From positions 25,893 to 89,892 of the forward strand of contig DATEOC010000051.1 of assembly GCA_035274425.1 (NCBI GenBank): a DNA stretch of 64,000 nt. Reading direction: 5' to 3'. The DNA comes from JADMIH01 sp035274425 (GTDB lineage Bacteria > Chloroflexota > Chloroflexia > QHBQ01 > JADMIH01). The notes beneath the pieces were generated by a model, which was given only the letters and a program-made list of their open reading frames with translations, did no database searches and was not told the DNA's origin. Numbering within the stretch: position 1 is the stretch's first letter; each line of letters starts with the position of its first letter. This document shows, in pieces, positions 1 to 8,574 of this stretch. The position numbers and the translations under genes were made by a program.

Positions 1-3000
1 AAAGGCGTGGTGGCAACCGCGTTGATAAAATCGGCCTCCGATTGGAGCAGGTCCAAACTGAGCGTCGGTACCCCGTTATCGTTCGCGACCGCAGTCACCG
101 AGCCATCAGGGGCCTCGTCAGCAAACGAGATCCAGGAGGCCGCGGTGGTCAGCTCCAGGTTTATGGCGTAGCTGGTCGTCGCGGGGAGGGTTATGGTGAA
201 CTGCTGGCCGGTGAGGTAGTAAAGGGGATAGGTGTTGAGCGCCGCCCAATCAATCTGATCAATCGGCTTCTGGAGCGCGGGGTCTTCGGGGTCGGGTAAG
301 CGCAGGCCCGCCAGCAGGAAGCGTGACACCATGCCAGCGATATTCTGGGTCTTGCCCGACAGGTAGAGGCCGTTCAAGAGGTCGGCTACCGCGATGCCCG
401 GCACGTTAGGCAGCGTCAATGCCGTCCCCGATGCGAGAAGCTTGGTGTTGGTCTGGTTTGCCTCCACCTCGGCGAGGTCCGCTACGGTCAGATTATTGGA
501 TGAGGCGATGCTGCTGAACGTGTCGGAGGACTGGATGGTATATGCGAAGTCGGGCAGCAGCAGGGTAGCCACAGGCTCCAATACGGGTAGAGTGTTTATT
601 TGCCCCGACAGCGTTGCCGTACTGATGCCATAGTAATACCCGATGCTTGCCAGCGTATCGGCTGCGCCCACCGTGTAGGCCACCGTAGGGATGGTAAGAG
701 CCGTACTTGCAGGCAGTACATTGCTGAAGTCTACCAGCTTGTTCGCGTCTATGAGACCTTGCAGAGTAACGTTGAAGAACTGCGCGATGGCGATATCTGC
801 TATCGGGAAGCCGCCGCTCGTATCTTGAGGGACGGTGTAGATGAGGTCCGGCATGTTTAAGACCGTGCCGGTGGGCAGGGGATTGCTGAAGTTGACGTTC
901 GGGTTCAGGGCTTCGAATTGCGTTTCGGAGGCGAGGGCAAATCGTTTTGTGATTATGTCTGCCGTGTCACCGGCGACTGTCTTATACGTAATGAGCGGTA
1001 TGATGAGCAGCGTCCCCGCCACGAGCGTCTGGTTGAAATTGACGTTCGGGTTCAGCGTGGCGAGGAGTGCGGTAGTCGTGTTGAATTTACTCGCTATGCT
1101 CCCCGGCGTGTCGCCCGCTATGACGGTGTAGCGCGTGTTGGCGACGTTCAGCGCGGTGTTGGGCGGGATGGTCTTGCTGAAGTTGACACCCTTATTGGCA
1201 GCCACCAGCGCGTCCATCGTCAGGCCGAAGTACTTTGCCACGCCGATGTCAGTCGAGGGAGGCAAGACCAGGCTCAGATCGGGCATGTTGAGAACCGTGC
1301 CGGGGGCGAGGTTGCTGAAATCGACGCCGGTGTTGAGCGTTTCGATCGAGGAGGGTGTTACCGAGAAGCGGTAGGAAAGACTGCCGAGCGTATCCCCGCT
1401 CGCTACCGTGTATTTCACCGTCGGTATCTTCAAGATGGTCCCGGCGACGAGCGTCCCGCTGAGGTCGAGATTGCTGTTGAGGGCTGTAATCAGCTCCGTA
1501 GTCGTGCTGAAGCTCTTGGCAATGGTAGCAAGGGTATCTCCTGACACTACCGTGTAGCGGGTGTTGAGGACGGACAACTGCGTGCCGTCGGGGAGGTTTG
1601 CAGGTTCGTTCCCTGTGCTATTTCCGATAACGACGTTGGCGACCGGCACCTGGAAGGCTGTCGCGATGCTGTTCAAGGTAGACTGCGCGGGCACGGTGTA
1701 GCTCAACCCTGTGATGTTGAACTGCGCGCCCTTCTGTAGCAGCCCCACCAAGTCCTGGTTGAGCGTGACGATCTGCGAGTAGTTGCCGCCCGTAAACTTG
1801 GTCGCGATAGATTGCAGCGTGTCTCCCTTGACCACGCTGTAGCGCACGCCGCTGAGCGTCAGGGTGGCGTTGGCGGCGAACAGCCCTAGCGTGGACTGGT
1901 TCGCATGCATAATGTCGCCTACGGTGAGAACGGTGCCCTGCCCGTGGGTGCTGAAGTTTTGCGCGATAGAACTGAGGCTGTCACCTCCGGCGATGGTATA
2001 AGAATAGGTGGTCAGGTAATCTATGGCGTCCTGGACCGCGGCTTTGGCAGCGATGGCGAAGTAGTCCTGGAAGATGAAGGCAGCGAGCGACTCCTGGTCA
2101 TCCTCGACCGCTTCCATCTGCATCTGGTTCCCCTGGTTCTGCTCAGCCTCGAAGGCGACCATCAATTGCTGCAAGAATACGTTCACGCGCTGCTGGTACG
2201 TAAGGCCCGATTCCTTGTAGCTGCTGAAATCGAGCGGCTTCGACATATCCGAGGTCTGTAGGGACAGCACGGGCGGCATCGGGAAGATGGTGGCGTTGAC
2301 GGGGAGCGCCTTAGGATCGGTGCTGCGCCCCGCGATGTTGAATGTGATGTTCTGCTCGAAGAAGTCGGCCAGGTTGGACGAGGTGAAGGGCGATTGCCCG
2401 GCGTCGAGCAGCGTGCTCAACTGCTGGTAGATATTCTCCAGTTGTTGTAGCGAGACCGACATCCCCGTTATGGTAGGGGAGAATGCCGCCGTCAGCACGG
2501 CAGGCGTGACCTCCTCCGCGTTGGGGGGAGCGTAAGCGTGAATTACCCACCCAAGCATCGCCTGTATGACCTGATCGAATGGGGAAGGAGGCGTTTCGGG
2601 CGGGAGAGGCCCGTAGTCGCTAGGCCCATTCGCATTCTGGGGGATGGAGTTCTGGATGAACAGTAGCGCGACGCCCATCGGCTGCGGCGCGGTCGCGCCC
2701 AGTACGGCGGCCTCAGGCGCGTCGGTGTTGGGGTCGCTGATGGGCAGCCCGATGGTGAAGCTGGGCGTAAAAGTAAGAGGCACCGTCTGCGTGCTGGTCC
2801 ATATTGGGAACGCGCTCCAATCCGGCCCGGTAGACTGAGCCAGGAAGCTGGTCGCCGCTGCCAGGAACTCCTCGGTAATCCCACGGAACCCGGCGGGGCG
2901 GATGGGGCGGGAGCGCAGGTCGTCCGGGCGGACAAGCCCAAGCTGAGGCCGGGCCGCTGCCAGGCTCTGACCACCCGAAGTATCGACGATCCAGGGGGGA

Positions 3001-6000
3001 TTACCCACAGAGCCGATAGTGAAGGTCGCGCTCACCTTTGCGTGGAATGAGAAGTGGATGGTGAAGAAGACTATCTTCACGCTCAACGAGACCGTAACGC
3101 TCGCGTACACATAGATGACGATTGGCTGGTATGCCTCTATCGTCAGTTGGATGCCGACGCTTATAGTTATATCGAGGCTGGCTGAGATTATGCCGAAATC
3201 TATCGACCCGTATAGCTTGCCCACGATAGCCACCGACCCCTGGAGCCAGTAGTAGGGGTCGCTCTTCGTGCCGGGGTTGCTCGGATTGAAGATGCCGAGC
3301 GCGCCTTGCAGGATACCCTGGATTACGACGCTGATACCCGCCTTGAGAATGCCTTCATCAATCGTCTTACCCACGCCGAGTTGCAGCCCGATGCCGAACT
3401 CGATCACCGGGTTGAAGTTCCCGTTCGTGATCTTCGGCACCCTCGTGGAGGTGGCGCTGCTGAGCAGGGCGAAGTAGAACCCACCCGCGCCAAGCACAGG
3501 CACAGGCCCGATGAACGCCTGGATGCCGAACGAGTAGGTGAAATCGCCGTTCGCGGGGAAGCCGAAGTCCACCTTGAAGTTGCCATTCGTGTAGATGTCA
3601 ATGATTATCCTGGGGAGGGTGATAGAGACCTCGCCGAACTCCAGGTGGCGCATTATCTCCGGCACCACGAGCACGATGTGGTACATCCCCAGGTTGTCGC
3701 TTATCTTCTTGTACAGTATCTCGAAGCTCAGCCCCGCGAATATCTTCGCCTTCTCTCCTGAAAGCTGGATCAGCAGGCCGTACACCACAGGGTCGTTGAA
3801 GATCACGCTCATCGCCAGGGTGTCTACCACCGTGAACTGGGTGCCCAGCAGCCAGTTGCTGCCCGCGTCGAATTCCAGCCCCTGCAACTGCGTGATGGGG
3901 TTCTTGCTCGCGTCCGCAGGCGGTATGACGGTCGCGATCATCTTGTTTATCACGTCCGACACGGACGACAGGCTTCCAGGGTCGCTGAAGGCGAGGTGTT
4001 GGCCGACACCCAGGTACTTGAGGTCGAATAGTGAAGACCCCTTGCCGGGCACGGATGGGGGCGGGTCGTTGAGCGCGTCCCACTTGAGGGGGTTCGCCTG
4101 GCCGTATTGCTGCCCCAGGAAGCTCCCAACGAAGCTGATCTCTACCGTACCCTTCCCATCCTTCTTTACGTAGCTCAGCCCTATCGACTCGATGTCGATG
4201 AAGCCGAAGTCCTTCTTCATCTCATAGACGATACCGACGGTGCGCTGCGTGATATTGATGGTGAGGGTCAGGCCCTTCAGGCTGAAGGAGTTGAGCACGT
4301 CCCACGGCGAGTCGAGGGAGAAATGGCTACCGGGGCGCGCAAGGTTCACGAGCCAGGTCAAAATATCACCGAAGCTCATATCGCCCATGTTCACCGTCAG
4401 GACAGTGTCGATGTTAGGCCCAAAGGTGAGCGTGGCCGTAATCGTCCCCATCTTGATGATTAGCACGTCGTTGGCGGGCTTGAAGTCGAATTCCACCGAC
4501 ATCTTTACGTCGTTCACCTTGAACTTGCATATAAGGGAGCCGCTGTTCTCTCGCTGCCCCGTTTTAGCGGAGACGGCGGACTTGATGTCGAACGAGAAGG
4601 AGTCGATAGTAACGACGAAGTCGTCGGTGAACTTTAGCTGCCAGTGCTTTGGATCGTTCGGGTCGAATTCGATCTGGCCGCTCAGCTCGAACGAGCTATC
4701 TCCCGTGTTGACGGTTGCGCTAAGAGCGGTAATCTCGATGTCGGGGATGGCGCTCGGCAGGGTGATGCTGCTCCCCCAAAGCTGCGCTATCGCCTCCGTG
4801 ACGGAGATAGTATTCTTCGGGTCGGGCATCAACATGCCGGTGAAAATCCAGCCTTGATTCGCGCCTGGGTGCTCCGCCGAAATGACGAAGCGCTTCCCCC
4901 CTATGAGGAGCAGTGCGGAAATGGACCCGGCAAGCCCCGTCGGTGAGTAGTTGACATCCACAGTCAGCGATTCCAATTGGAGCGTGGTGATGCCCAGGTT
5001 TATAGGCCACTGATCGTTGTCCTCGACTATGGCATAGAAGCTATACAGCTGGTTCGTGGGGTCGAGGGAGATTATCAACTGGGTGATTTCAAGGTCGGGG
5101 ACGTTGCCCGCGCTGCCGAAGAGGTAGGTGAGCGTGTCGCGGACACTGATGCTACCCTCTTCCAGCTCCGCCGTTACCAGGAAATTGGGCACCGCGGCGG
5201 AGACCGAGAGGTCTACAGGGTTGGTATCGCCGAATTGCAGTATGCCGGTCACGTAGCCGCTGATGCTGCGCGTCGCTGAATCGAGCGGGTTGAGGAAGAG
5301 CCAACCGGTGCTGATGCCCGTTATCGCCATCTTGGGGATAGGCGTGTTCCACGTGCTGTTGGAGGAGACCTGGACCGCTATGTAATTTATGTTCAGCGTT
5401 TTCGGGTCCATCCCTACGCCAACCTGGCTGAGGTAGAAATCGGTGAATTTCAGAATGGCCGGGGGTGCCACAAAATCGGACGGAGAGCCGTTTATGAAAC
5501 TCGTCAGCTCGTTCAGCCCGCTCGTCAGGGAGAACTGCCCAGGTGCGAAGTCCGCTTGCAGCGCCCATACGAAATCTCCCTGCAAGAGCGGGCTGCTGAT
5601 AATCACCGGATTGGTGCCGGTGCCTATCTGGACGCTGCCTGCCAGGCTGATAACCGACTCGTACTCGGAGGTCATGGGGTCGGTCAGCGCCTGGAGGCTG
5701 ACGTAGACGGAGGAGATGCTTATCTTCCCCAGGCTGATGCTCAAGCCTGCGATGGGGGCCTGGAGGTTGATCGTTGCCTGCGCGCTCGCGCCGAGCTTTA
5801 TCGTGCCGGATAGATGGAGGGTCGTCGCCTGGGTTAGAGGGGCGACGACAGTCATAGGTGCCGTGGTAACGTCGAGCGTGCCGGTAAAGGTAATCCCTTG
5901 CGTGGTTGAATGAGAGGCGTTGGTCGCATTCGCGATTATGAATGTTGGAACGGTGACGTTCAGGCTGTAAAAGAAGGAGTCTAGCTGCGTCAGGAAAATG

Positions 6001-6362
6001 CCGTTGACTCCCGTGTACTGCGGTAGGGAAGGGAAGCTGGTCTTGAACGTCCATTTCGCGCTTGACAGCACCACGCCGCTGAGCTGCAAAGTGACCACGC
6101 CGGAGTCTACCCAGCCGGTCAGGGTCACGGTAGTGGGGGCATTCAGGATAGTGGCCGAGCCGGTGACGACGACACTGCCGCTGCTCGACGGCATCTTAGC
6201 GCCAGTAATCACCAGGTTCGTAAGCTGCAAGTACGATACGAGGATGCCTGCCTCTGGGAGCAGCTCATTGCTGAGGGTGAGCTGGCCCCCCTCGCTCTGT
6301 ATCTCGTTCGTGAAACAGGTGATGAGGTCCTGGAGCGTATTTATCTGGCATTGTGCGGTCAT
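1..6362 (-). CDS. Giant beta-repeat protein with about eleven LysM-like modules (3' end outside window)
   Basis: The reading frame opens at ATG 6362 and has no stop down to base 1, so at least 2120 residues are encoded and the C terminus is missing. Residues ~1-1130 are repeated beta-rich units that recall DUF6603-type proteins, with a Gly/Phe-rich segment (PVLGAGGFYFALL) near ~955. A Pro-rich linker follows. From ~1450 to ~1990 come about eleven LysM-like modules, several with Y-[TS]-V-x-x-G-D-T. The N terminus (MTAQCQINTLQDL) has no signal peptide, odd for LysM modules, which usually bind peptidoglycan outside the cell; in phage-tail-like machines they can work inside. There is no clear Shine-Dalgarno. 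It is the last gene of a minus-strand cluster starting at 15783. The frame is certain; the function is unknown and the DUF6603 resemblance is only an impression. Confidence 0.85.
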   Translation of the reverse strand, partial: MTAQCQINTLQDLITCFTNEIQSEGGQLTLSNELLPEAGILVSYLQLTNLVITGAKMPSSSGSVVVTGSATILNAPTTVTLTGWVDSGVVTLQLSGVVLSSAKWTFKTSFPSLPQYTGVNGIFLTQLDSFFYSLNVTVPTFIIANATNASHSTTQGITFTGTLDVTTAPMTVVAPLTQATTLHLSGTIKLGASAQATINLQAPIAGLSISLGKISISSVYVSLQALTDPMTSEYESVISLAGSVQIGTGTNPVIISSPLLQGDFVWALQADFAPGQFSLTSGLNELTSFINGSPSDFVAPPAILKFTDFYLSQVGVGMDPKTLNINYIAVQVSSNSTWNTPIPKMAITGISTGWLFLNPLDSATRSISGYVTGILQFGDTNPVDLSVSAAVPNFLVTAELEEGSISVRDTLTYLFGSAGNVPDLEITQLIISLDPTNQLYSFYAIVEDNDQWPINLGITTLQLESLTVDVNYSPTGLAGSISALLLIGGKRFVISAEHPGANQGWIFTGMLMPDPKNTISVTEAIAQLWGSSITLPSAIPDIEITALSATVNTGDSSFELSGQIEFDPNDPKHWQLKFTDDFVVTIDSFSFDIKSAVSAKTGQRENSGSLICKFKVNDVKMSVEFDFKPANDVLIIKMGTITATLTFGPNIDTVLTVNMGDMSFGDILTWLVNLARPGSHFSLDSPWDVLNSFSLKGLTLTINITQRTVGIVYEMKKDFGFIDIESIGLSYVKKDGKGTVEISFVGSFLGQQYGQANPLKWDALNDPPPSVPGKGSSLFDLKYLGVGQHLAFSDPGSLSSVSDVINKMIATVIPPADASKNPITQLQGLEFDAGSNWLLGTQFTVVDTLAMSVIFNDPVVYGLLIQLSGEKAKIFAGLSFEILYKKISDNLGMYHIVLVVPEIMRHLEFGEVSITLPRIIIDIYTNGNFKVDFGFPANGDFTYSFGIQAFIGPVPVLGAGGFYFALLSSATSTRVPKITNGNFNPVIEFGIGLQLGVGKTIDEGILKAGISVVIQGILQGALGIFNPSNPGTKSDPYYWLQGSVAIVGKLYGSIDFGIISASLDITISVGIQLTIEAYQPIVIYVYASVTVSLSVKIVFFTIHFSFHAKVSATFTIGSVGNPPWIVDTSGGQSLAAARPQLGLVRPDDLRSRPIRPAGFRGITEEFLAAATSFLAQSTGPDWSAFPIWTSTQTVPLTFTPSFTIGLPISDPNTDAPEAAVLGATAPQPMGVALLFIQNSIPQNANGPSDYGPLPPETPPSPFDQVIQAMLGWVIHAYAPPNAEEVTPAVLTAAFSPTITGMSVSLQQLENIYQQLSTLLDAGQSPFTSSNLADFFEQNITFNIAGRSTDPKALPVNATIFPMPPVLSLQTSDMSKPLDFSSYKESGLTYQQRVNVFLQQLMVAFEAEQNQGNQMQMEAVEDDQESLAAFIFQDYFAIAAKAAVQDAIDYLTTYSYTIAGGDSLSSIAQNFSTHGQGTVLTVGDIMHANQSTLGLFAANATLTLSGVRYSVVKGDTLQSIATKFTGGNYSQIVTLNQDLVGLLQKGAQFNITGLSYTVPAQSTLNSIATAFQVPVANVVIGNSTGNEPANLPDGTQLSVLNTRYTVVSGDTLATIAKSFSTTTELITALNSNLDLSGTLVAGTILKIPTVKYTVASGDTLGSLSYRFSVTPSSIETLNTGVDFSNLAPGTVLNMPDLSLVLPPSTDIGVAKYFGLTMDALVAANKGVNFSKTIPPNTALNVANTRYTVIAGDTPGSIASKFNTTTALLATLNPNVNFNQTLVAGTLLIIPLITYKTVAGDTADIITKRFALASETQFEALNPNVNFSNPLPTGTVLNMPDLIYTVPQDTSGGFPIADIAIAQFFNVTLQGLIDANKLVDFSNVLPASTALTIPTVAYTVGAADTLASIGYYYGISTATLSGQINTLPVLEPVATLLLPDFAYTIQSSDTFSSIASSNNLTVADLAEVEANQTNTKLLASGTALTLPNVPGIAVADLLNGLYLSGKTQNIAGMVSRFLLAGLRLPDPEDPALQKPIDQIDWAALNTYPLYYLTGQQFTITLPATTSYAINLELTTAASWISFADEAPDGSVTAVANDNGVPTLSLDLLQSEADFINAVATTP

Positions 6363-6430
6363 AATTTATGCAGCTTTCGGAAATCAGTTTCCACGAATGT
6401 CTGTGGTTGATGTAGTTTAGCCACGATTAC

Positions 6431-7336
6431 TCAGTAGTTGGTGTCGCCAATCCCAGTGCCGCCTTTGCTATCAATATATAAGGCATACTGGACCCCCTGG
6501 AATTGACTCAGCATGGACGTGCAAATGGAGCTAGTTGTGCCAACGACCTGATAACCACCGTTAGTGGCGTTGTAGCAGTAGTAATCGTGTTGACGCCAGG
6601 TGCCGATGCTCGTGAACTGCGATATGACGGCGCAGGAAGGGTGGTTGAACCTGTTATCCGCGCTTACAAAGAGGGCGTCAGGCTTGATGGCGGCTATCCA
6701 GTTAGGCCCCGATGACGTAACCGCGCTCCCATGGTGGCCCATTTTGAGGGCGTAGCTCGCCAGTTTGTTCGCTCCGAAGTATCCAATGATCGCATTTTCC
6801 GTATCGAAAGTGGCATCTCCGGGGAGGACACAGCGCACGCCCTTATACTCCACCATCAAGACGAGGGAGTAGGGGTTGGGGTCGGAATAGTTCGGATAGT
6901 TCAGATTGACCGAGAGGATATAGAAGTTAACATTCCCAAATGTCTTATCCGGCGTGCTGAAATCTGTCGGCGTGCGAGCTGTTTTAGGGAATGTATAGAC
7001 TTTATTGCCCAGTTTCTTGAGGAATTTATTGAATTTCCCCACCTTATAATCGTCGATCCTCCCGCTGATCCATACTTCTTTCACCGTCAGGTCTAGTTCA
7101 TCGACCAGCGATTCTATACGATTGTAGTGGTCCCTGTCGGCATGGGTGACAACCAGGAGGTCCAGGTCCTGGGTCATGGTGAACTGCGTTTTGAGGAACG
7201 TCATAGCGTCGGGTACGGCGATAGCCCCATTCTTGACAGTGCCGAAGTCGATCAGTATCTTCTCTCCCGTCGGGCAGGAGATAAAAGTGCCATCCCCCTG
7301 TCCAACGTCGAGAAAGTTGATAATCAGGTCCGCCAT
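6431..7336 (-). CDS. Stand-alone ComEC-like metallo-beta-lactamase-fold hydrolase, copy B
   Basis: 301 residues. The N terminus carries the VGQGDG motif of the ComEC/Rec2 C-terminal hydrolase group, followed by THADRDHYN (metal motif HxDxDH, where the classic motif is HxHxDH), a PGDA metal ligand motif (~175) and KMGHHGS (~200). These predict a di-metal phosphodiesterase or nuclease, without the ComEC membrane channel. No signal peptide, so probably cytosolic. Start ATG 7336 is preceded by GGAGAGGAG. It is a close paralogue of the next gene upstream (7376-8281): most of the length, including all metal motifs, aligns without gaps. Lying between the two very large beta-rich proteins suggests a shared system. 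The fold is well supported; the substrate is unknown. Confidence 0.9.
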   Translation of the reverse strand: MADLIINFLDVGQGDGTFISCPTGEKILIDFGTVKNGAIAVPDAMTFLKTQFTMTQDLDLLVVTHADRDHYNRIESLVDELDLTVKEVWISGRIDDYKVGKFNKFLKKLGNKVYTFPKTARTPTDFSTPDKTFGNVNFYILSVNLNYPNYSDPNPYSLVLMVEYKGVRCVLPGDATFDTENAIIGYFGANKLASYALKMGHHGSAVTSSGPNWIAAIKPDALFVSADNRFNHPSCAVISQFTSIGTWRQHDYYCYNATNGGYQVVGTTSSICTSMLSQFQGVQYALYIDSKGGTGIGDTNY

Positions 7337-7375
7337 AGGAACTCCTCTCCAGTAAGTGCGAACAGGTCTGTTTAC

Positions 7376-8281
7376 TCAATAATTGGTGTCGCCAATCGAG
7401 GGGGCACCCTTGTTGTCAATATAAAAGGCATACTGGACGCCCTGGTCTTTGCTTATCATCGATGTGCAAATGGACTTAGTTGTGGAGACAATCCCATAAG
7501 CAAGGTCATCGGCATCGTAGCAATAGTAGTCGTGCTTTTTCCAGTCACCAATATTCGTGAACTGCGATATGATGGCGCAGGAAGGGTGGTTGAACCTGTT
7601 GTCTGCGCTCACAAACAGGGCTTGAGGGTTGATAGCCGAGATCCACTTAGGCCCGGACGAGGTAACAGCGCTGCCGTGGTGGCCCATTTTGAGGGCATAG
7701 CTTGCGAGATTCTTCGCACCGTAGTTCTTCACGATAGCGTTTTCGGTATCGAAAGTGGCATCTCCGGGCAGGACGCAACGCACGCCGTTATATTCCACCA
7801 TCAAGACGAGGGAGTAGGGATTGGGGTCCCTGTAGTTCGGGTAGTTCAGATTGACCGAGAGGATATACAAGTTCACGTCTCCAAACGATTTCGCGGGCTT
7901 GGTCAGCTTCACGTACGATAAGTGGTTTTTCGGGAATGTTTTCACGACCTTCTTTCGCGCAGTGAGGAAAGAGTTGAACTTGCCAACTTTATAGTCGCTG
8001 ATTTTCCCACTTATCCATATCTCATTCACCGTCAGGTCTAGATCATCGACCAGCGATTCTATTTTATTGTAGTGGTCATGGTCGGCATGGGTGACGACAA
8101 GGAGGTCCAGTACCTGGCTCGTCTTGAATTGCGTTTTGAGGAACTTTGTAGCATCGGGCACGGCGATAGAGCCGTTCTTAACGGTGCCGAAGTCAACCAG
8201 TATCTTCTTACCTGTTGGGCATGAGATAAAAGTGCCATCCCCTTGCCCAACATCGAGAAAGTTGAAAACCAGGTCTGCCAA
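7376..8281 (-). CDS. Stand-alone ComEC-like metallo-beta-lactamase-fold hydrolase, copy A
   Basis: 301 residues, the tandem paralogue of 6431-7336 and of exactly the same length. Motifs in order: VGQGDG near the N terminus, THADHDHYN (HxDxDH), PGDA, KMGHHGS, and the same C-terminal ending IGDTNY. The start is TTG 8281, supported by GAGGAG just upstream and by colinearity with the paralogue (both begin MADL). Copies differ most at residues ~95-130, between the metal motif and the central strands, where substrate specificity could lie. Only 39 bp separate the copies, so co-transcription is likely. Predicted cytosolic metal-dependent hydrolase of unknown substrate. Confidence 0.9.
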   Translation of the reverse strand: MADLVFNFLDVGQGDGTFISCPTGKKILVDFGTVKNGSIAVPDATKFLKTQFKTSQVLDLLVVTHADHDHYNKIESLVDDLDLTVNEIWISGKISDYKVGKFNSFLTARKKVVKTFPKNHLSYVKLTKPAKSFGDVNLYILSVNLNYPNYRDPNPYSLVLMVEYNGVRCVLPGDATFDTENAIVKNYGAKNLASYALKMGHHGSAVTSSGPKWISAINPQALFVSADNRFNHPSCAIISQFTNIGDWKKHDYYCYDADDLAYGIVSTTKSICTSMISKDQGVQYAFYIDNKGAPSIGDTNY

Positions 8282-8393
8282 AGCTACTCCTCTCAGGTAA
8301 TCGGGAACAAGTCTATCGCGTCAGGTCTCACTCCGTCGTAAAATCGCCCCATGTGCGCTCAGTTATAGCTTGCTTATCAACAAGACCAAGAAC

Positions 8394-8499
8394 GAGTGTC
8401 ATTCTGAGCGAAGCGAAGAATCTAAAGATGGAGCGCAACGTTTCAGCATGTTAGTACTCAAGCATTTCTAGATTCTTCGCTTCGCTCAGAATGACACTC
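8394..8499. repeat. 31-bp perfect inverted repeat of the GAATGACA dispersed element
   Basis: Arms 8394-8424 and 8469-8499 are perfect reverse complements with a 44-nt loop. The core (GATTCTTCGCTTCGCTCAGA then ATGACA) is a dispersed element I recall as common in Chloroflexota genomes; a diverged single copy lies at 53204-53231. It sits in the 293-bp gap between the 1105-residue gene and the first hydrolase, so its hairpin could partly terminate or stabilise the minus-strand transcript. I see no gene in 8282-8574. Confidence 0.85.
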
Positions 8500-8574
8500 A
8501 TAAGGGTCGTGTCCTTATTAAACAGGTCCTCGGAGGCTCTCTCGTCAGCTATTCCGTCTATCGTCTGTCGTCTC

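Noticed and set aside
5152..6054. A 300-codon minus-strand gene inside the giant gene
   Set aside because: It is out of frame with the giant protein, low in complexity and rich in Arg/His/Pro, typical of a shadow frame.
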